Below, piece by piece: positions 58,801 through 64,000 of a stretch of 64,000 nt of DNA. The number at the start of each line of letters is the position of its first letter. Positions within the stretch are counted from its first letter, which is position 1. The DNA is from Neurospora intermedia (taxonomy: Eukaryota > Ascomycota > Sordariomycetes > Sordariales > Sordariaceae). A program made the position numbers and the translations under genes. The stretch lies in contig BTPP01000004.1 in assembly GCA_037102815.1 (NCBI GenBank), positions 372,001 to 436,000 of the forward strand, in the 5' to 3' direction. The notes under the pieces were generated by a model, which was not told the origin of the DNA, searched no databases, and saw nothing but the letters and a program-made list of their open reading frames with translations.

Positions 58801-60950
58801 AAGTATTCAGTAGGATCTTTTATAATAAACTATAGCCTAATTAGGTAGGCGCTTTCCCACTTAATAATAAAGGTTTTTATAATTAGAAACGGATTATAGT
58901 ACACCTAGCCGACCTTTAGTATAATATCAATAAATATACTTATACCTATATTAATAATCTAATTACCCTACTTTTATAAGTAATTAGAAAAGGGGCAAAA
59001 ATAATCTTTATACTAAATGAGTATATACAACTCAACGGTAGGACTCTAAGGTTTATAAGTAATTCGAATAATATCCAATTACCTATAAAAAAAAAAAGGT
59101 TTTAGGTAATCCCTATCTACTTTAAGAACTACTATTTTTTAATAACTATCTTTAATCAATTAGTAAGTCAATAGGATTACTATAATTCTAATTTTAAAGG
59201 TTCTATATTATAGGATATAAAAGCAATTTTGATCTCATTATCTTAAAACTTTAATATTTAGAAAGTATTTAAAACTAACCCAGGCCTTATTATTCGATAA
59301 ATCGAATTCGTTACCCAAATCTCTAACTAGATCTATAGATTAATAGTAGTAGAAACTATAAGAATAAGACTAGTAGAATATAATCCAAACTTTTAAATGC
59401 TGAAGTTAAAGACCTAGTAATAGAGTACAATATAGAAATACTATATAGTATTTAATTAGGAGTGGAGAAAAAACGTTATAGTATAATAGTACTAGAGAAT
59501 AATCTATAATACTTTACGGATAAAGTAATAATACTCCAATAACCTACCTTATAAACCTAAACTTAAAGTACTATATATAATCGATAATAGATTAGCCAAC
59601 TTCCTATCCCAGCAGTATAAATATATATATAGTAATAAAAAAAGGCCTTAATATTTTATTTAGCTAAAGAATTATTTTACTTAGAAGAGTAATAAAGAAT
59701 TAAATAAAGGGCGATGTATAGAAGGACTAGGAGGTATAGAGATCTTTTCTCGGTACTAATTATACAATAGCCCTAATACCCTTATCGACCTTCCTCTATT
59801 CTAATATATATTAATAATACCTATTAATAAAAGTAATAACGAAAGTTCCTCATCCTCTAGCTCGTTATCGTCCAACTCCTCTTCTCTTACTTTTATAATA
59901 TAATAAAGAGAAATTAAAAGATCAACTTCTTCCTCCAATAATATTTATTTACCCCCGCCTACAATTTTTTCTCGATAATTAATTCTAATTCCGCTTCGAT
60001 AAATTATAATTCGTTTACAAAGTTCTAGGATAACGAATTAACCGTCTTCTACTCTAATTTCGTCTTATCCAACGATATCGTTACCTCTAAATCCTCAATT
60101 AATTAAGAGATAGAGTACTTCTATTTAATTGAATATTAATAATTAAATACGCCGTAGTTTAACATTAACTATATCCAACCCTTCTAAAAAAACTAATGCT
60201 CTTTCCCTTAATACTCTAATAAATTGGATGCAATTAAAAATTCCTCTACCGCCTAAGAATATAAGAAACTTTAAATTATTATTAAAAAATAGAGCTCTAT
60301 CGGTTCTTAAAAGTATTAATTTACTAAGTAGTTTAGGATTACCTATAAATTTAGTATAGACGCCTATTTAAGTAAGGAGGATTAATTAATCCCCAATTCC
60401 TTTAAATCTTAGGAGGACCTTAAACCTATCTACCCCCTCCAACTCCTCTCAATATAGGCGTACACTATTAACCCCTATACTTATCTTATAGTAAGGGTCA
60501 TCCCTAGCAACTAGATCTAAGAACTTTTATTTAATAAGATAAATACCTATTATAGGCCGAAGCCTAATACCTAATAAAATAACTACGAATGTACCGCTTA
60601 ATTTTAATTCCTATAAATTTATAGTAAACTCTTTAATCCATCCTATTCGCCGTATAAAGTATAAATTAAATAGCCTTCCTAGCTATAATCCGAATAACCC
60701 TACTATTATTCTAATAGAATTTGAAGAAAGGTTTGATCTAAATATTCGTTTAAAGCTATAAGGACCCTTAATAATTATTAGAATAACCTAGAACGATATT
60801 ATTAGAAATATAAATAATCGTCTCCTTACTAACGGTACTAAGGAAAAAGATTTAATTAGCAAGGGTAAAAGGGGATATAGAAGGAATAGGAATAATAAGG
60901 GAAGATACTAATTATATATATATACGTAAGTAGTAATAAGTCTACTTAAG
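55900..60950 (+). other. extra coding-like region downstream of integrase
   Basis: Two stretches on the element's coding strand (about 56.0-57.7 and 58.1-59.95 kb) keep one reading register over long distances, as RIPped genes do. The second contains a low-complexity Ser run (about 59.85-59.89 kb) and a basic end is seen near 60.87-60.91 kb. Neither resembles gag, protease, polymerase or integrase to my eye. They could be additional genes of the element or another nested element. Broken in many places. Confidence 0.45.
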
Positions 60951-60985
60951 GGACCTATTGTAAGACTTAAAAGGAAAATTTAATT

Positions 60986-61673
60986 TAGGGATAGTATATG
61001 GAAATATATATATTAATTTTTTTTATAATAATTTTTTTCGAACCTTCAGTAAGGGTACTAAATTAGAGGATATACTTTCTAAATTGGATAGAGCTGAACA
61101 ATTAGTATTAATGGAGGATAAAAAAATATAGGACTAATTTAATAAGATAATAGATTAGAAAAGGTAGAAAAATAGGGATAATAGAGGAAGAAAAGAAATA
61201 AGGGGGATAGATAGGACATCGAACTTCGGAAAATAAAATAATAGATTATTACGATATTTATTCTTTATTATACTAAATAATTAGTCTTAGTTTAGTATTT
61301 CTTAGTTAAATAAAATGATAGTTCTTAGTAATCTCTAATCATTTGCCTCTTCTTATTTTATTATACTGAATAATCCTTCATCCTTCTAGAAGGAATGTAC
61401 ACTCGTTTCTCTATTCACTTATAGGAAGAAGATACTAAAAAATCTGTCAGCTATCTTCGTTTTGCAGCAGCGACTGAACATTCAGCCATTCAACGGACAC
61501 AAGACCTCAGTGAATTATATCTGGCTCGATGCCTCCCATCTCGACCATCTAGAAAGGCTTGAAAATCACCTACTACTCTACCAGATTAGACAACTAAGAA
61601 CTACAGTCCTTATGCATTACTTTGGTTGTGGTAGTATGGTTGTTGTTGTTGTTGTGGTTTTCTCGCCATTTCA
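60986..61673 (+). repeat. 3' LTR of the 15.3-kb gypsy fossil
   Basis: Direct repeat of 46338-47025. The last 300 bases (from about 61.38 kb) keep many CA and TG pairs, so they are far less RIPped than the first half or the partner LTR. Confidence 0.9.
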
Positions 61674-61979
61674 TTATCTCCAAAAACCCCGTATCTCCAA
61701 TACCCAACGGCTATAGCGGCACTTAGTATATATACTTTTAGTAAGATTCGCTACTACTAACGTACAAGTAGGGTATACGCGGCCTTCCTGGGCCGGGAAT
61801 CTTTAAAGTCCGGTTAAATTCCTATTGCGAACCCTAGCGCCCTTCGGGTCTTACTAGGCCAATATCCATACCTTAATATTTATTACTATTATTATTAATT
61901 TCGTTATCTTCTTCCGGGCCCTTATCTAGCTCTAAAGTAATTCAGATATACTAGATTTCGACCTTCTTATAATCTTTAG

Positions 61980-62800
61980 CCTAATAGGATAGTAAGCCGC
62001 AAGTTGTATAAGTACCCTTTTTTTTCTACCTCTTCCGTTGGGCGTCTAACGGCCTAAAGTTGGAGCTCCCTGCCGGGGTAGGCCGAGCCCTAGTAGCGGT
62101 AATATCTATCGGTTCCCCCTTATCGATATAGACGGCGGTATTAGAGTACCCTGCGCTCCCCCTAAGAAAGTTATTGCCGTTTAAACGCCGAAGGAAGCTA
62201 TAGAGCTCTAAGTAGCTATTTAGTACTTCCGGCCGTTTATGGAGGCGCCCGAGCTACTTATCGTTTAAGGAGGATATTAATAAGTTAATAATAGTTTAGT
62301 TTAGCTATATATTAACTTTAGTTCGATATAAAACTTTTTTAAAGTAAATAAGAAAATAGGATATAGACTCTCGAAATTTCTATTATAAAGTAAAGAATTC
62401 GAAGCTAGCCTTCTTATTTTAGTTAATTTTTCTATAGTTAATTCGGAGTTTCTCGAGAAGCCCGGCCGGTATCCGGTTAGTTAGAGACTACGCAAAGGAA
62501 AATAGAGTCCGGCGAACGGTTAGTAAAAGGTTAGAATAGAAGTAATAGAATTGGGCCTCCAAATTACCAATAGTATAACCGTCAACGTAAAACTTAGCCT
62601 CGGCCGTATAGATCTACAAATCCAGCTCTTTCTTATCGCCGGTATATTTATTAAGGTGCGGAAGCACCGGCTTCGGGGTACTAGAGGATTCGGTTCCGGA
62701 GGCTTTCAAAATAGCTAGCTCGTTAATTAAAACTTGGATAGCTATAGCGAATTACTATTAGCGCTCGGAAGTGTTTTGAGCCTACGGAATCGAAGCTATA
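61980..62800 (-). other. gag region of the gag-only LTR element
   Basis: Minus-strand reading gives a retrotransposon gag-type helical protein (segments such as AKFYVDGYTIGNLEAQF and LINLLISSLNDK) followed by a zinc-knuckle-like segment near 61.98-62.02 kb. It is less decayed than neighbouring elements, but broken. Confidence 0.75.
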
Positions 62801-62925
62801 GCGATACAGCAAGGTAAAAAAAAGTTAGCGGCTAGAGAACTCTTTAGGCAATTGGAGAAACCGGCGCGGCGAGTATACTAGAGACCGCTGGGGAGCTGGA
62901 GTATTGAAAAGAGGGTCGATTATAA

Positions 62926-63260
62926 TGTAAGGGAGCTATAAGGTTTGTACGTAGGTAGGCCTTGTAAAGAGCTTGAAATAATCGACAAAGAGGAAAAGGA
63001 AGGTTTGTACTAGTAAGGTATAGAGCTTCCAGCTAAATATACGAAAGAGATGCATGGGTATCGAAGGTGCTAGAAATACTAAGAATGCCAAGGCTAGAAA
63101 TGTGGCCCGTACGGCGCCCCGAGGGATGTACCCAATAGCACGCAGTACATCCGGTGCTAAGACGGCTGCCGATAGCCGACCGACCGATGCACCCAACTAG
63201 AAGGCGCGCTTGGCTTACACACAAAGCCAGGCATTACCTCTGGGCGCCAGCCCCGTGACA
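62926..63260 (-). repeat. LTR (5' side) of the gag-only element
   Basis: Direct repeat of 45638-45972, ends CCCCGTGACA, followed by GTACC (63261-63265). Frames over it (62936-63224) are not genes. Confidence 0.93.
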
Positions 63261-64000
63261 GTACCCGACGTAGAATTTAACTATTACCCCTTTAGAAATA
63301 ATACCTTTAATTATTTTATTAGTAAAAATAAGCTTTTTTATTTAACAGAGGTAAAAATAAAGGAAATTATATTTAGTAACGAATAAGCAATTAATAAAGG
63401 TAAATATAAAATAGCTAGAATTAATAAAAGTAATATAATAAACTTTATATAATCTAATTATAATATAAAAAGATAAAAATATTAAATTTAAGGAAGTAGA
63501 ACTATTTAATAATTATATTTTAACCTCCTCCAAACCCTTTAACTTTAAAAAGTCTAAAATTCGTCTTTATAATAACAATAGGAAAGGCTTTTATACGCAA
63601 TTGGGTATAGAGGCTAAACGTTTTCCGGTTTATTATAGTATTTATTACTAATTATAGTAATAGCAACAGCTATAATTAGGGTAGCAGCGGCGGCGGCGGC
63701 AGCGGGTACAACTTCGACAGTACGGACTTCCTCTTTATTATAACGACCCTTACCCCTTCCTCTACCTTTATTCTTCTTACTCTTATTATATTAAGGACTT
63801 TAAAAATTATAATTAACTAAAGCGAAATAATTATAGGCAATATAACTATTACTATTATAATAACGGTATTTACCTTTATAAGTACACTAATTAAGAATAT
63901 CTTTATAAATAAAAATAGCGAAGTTAATAGTATTAAAATCTATTTTATTACTACTCTAGCTAATAGGAATATCGTCGGCACTACGAGAGCTAACGCCGCC
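63261..64000 (-). mobile_element. probable gag part of the split gypsy fossil
   Basis: RIPped minus-strand sequence with a zinc-knuckle-like segment (about 63.83-63.87 kb), a Lys/Arg/Gly-rich segment (KSKKNKGRGRGKGR, about 63.75-63.79 kb) and an Ala run (GCGGCGGCGGCGGC, about 63.69 kb). It begins with the second GTACC copy, so it should continue the element interrupted at 45637. The window ends inside it. Confidence 0.6.

Larger units (their letters stand above)
46338..61673 (+). mobile_element. oversized Ty3/gypsy fossil, about 15.3 kb
   Basis: Bounded by 688-bp direct repeats (46338-47025 and 60986-61673), beginning TGGGGATGG (TAGGGATAG in the right copy) and ending CATTTCA (TATTTTA in the left copy). 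Plus-strand remains: gag at about 48.8-49.7 kb, reverse transcriptase with a still legible YLDD at 53473-53484, RNase H at about 53.9-54.4 kb, integrase at about 54.7-55.7 kb. About 5 kb of further coding-like sequence lies between integrase and the right LTR, and a leader of almost 1.8 kb precedes gag. Target duplication not resolved (flanks share only ATTA). Heavily RIPped inside, very many breaks. Nested inside the gag-only element, so younger than it. Confidence 0.85.
45638..63260 (-). mobile_element. gag-only LTR element, split by a larger gypsy element
   Basis: Bounded by 335-bp direct repeats with TGT...ACA-type ends (45638-45972 and 62926-63260) and by a 5-bp duplication GTACC (45633-45637 and 63261-63265). 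A purine-rich tract on the minus strand next to the left LTR sets the direction as minus. Without the inserted element (46338-61673) the interior is only about 1.6 kb. It holds a gag-type protein region with a zinc-knuckle-like end (about 61.98-62.8 kb), and there is no room for polymerase or integrase. So it looks like a non-autonomous gag-carrying LTR element of about 2.3 kb. The LTRs differ only by transitions. Moderately RIPped, several breaks in gag. Confidence 0.85.

Noticed and set aside
61462-61716. 84-codon plus-strand frame
   Set aside because: It lies in the 3' LTR of the large gypsy fossil and runs out into the flank.

Overview
The window looks like a filamentous ascomycete (Pezizomycotina) chromosome with a bipartite genome. 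Two gene-bearing islands of normal base composition (about 9.95-14.87 kb and 25.97-36.23 kb) sit between blocks made almost wholly of dead transposable elements. In those blocks CA and TG dinucleotides have nearly vanished and TA is very common. Paired repeats differ essentially only by C/T and G/A transitions. That is the signature of repeat-induced point mutation (RIP). Genes lack long introns and have fungal-style start contexts. I cannot name the species.

Layout. 1-6.4 kb: minus-strand Ty3/gypsy fossil. 6.40-7.21 kb: un-RIPped insertion with poly-T, poly-G, short TTAGGG repeats and a tRNA-like relic. 7.26-9.93 kb: more RIPped retroelement sequence ending in an LTR-like unit. 9.95-14.87 kb: island 1, one confident gene (secreted, GPI-anchored Kre9/Knh1-like wall protein). 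14.870-25.964 kb: one PIF/Harbinger DNA transposon with 49-bp terminal inverted repeats and a 3-bp target duplication. It has been opened twice, by a 209-bp MITE inside its left TIR and by a 6.8-kb gypsy element. 25.97-36.23 kb: island 2, four genes, all on the minus strand. 36.23-41.24 kb: Ty1/copia fossil. 41.25-64 kb: a three-deep nest: a minus-strand gypsy element, split by a short gag-only LTR element (5-bp duplication GTACC), itself split by a 15.3-kb plus-strand gypsy element.

Island 2 is the most interesting coding region. Two adjacent genes (31287-32285 and 33100-34158) are tandem duplicates that share promoter sequence, an N-terminal ITxFF/ITEYF motif resembling a PCNA-interacting (PIP-type) peptide, and a repeated motif close to RLLDDxDGGLxDSLxxR (two copies in one, three in the other). 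I do not recognise this family. The neighbouring 450-aa protein carries three separate sets of internal repeats, including three copies of DVYDxLxxWA. A fourth, 202-aa protein is unassigned. All look like charged, low-complexity, probably nuclear proteins; their function is unknown.

Relative order of events readable from nesting: Harbinger insertion, then gypsy and MITE into it; independently, gypsy, then gag-only LTR element, then large gypsy. The MITE and the 6.4-7.2 kb insertion show little or no RIP.
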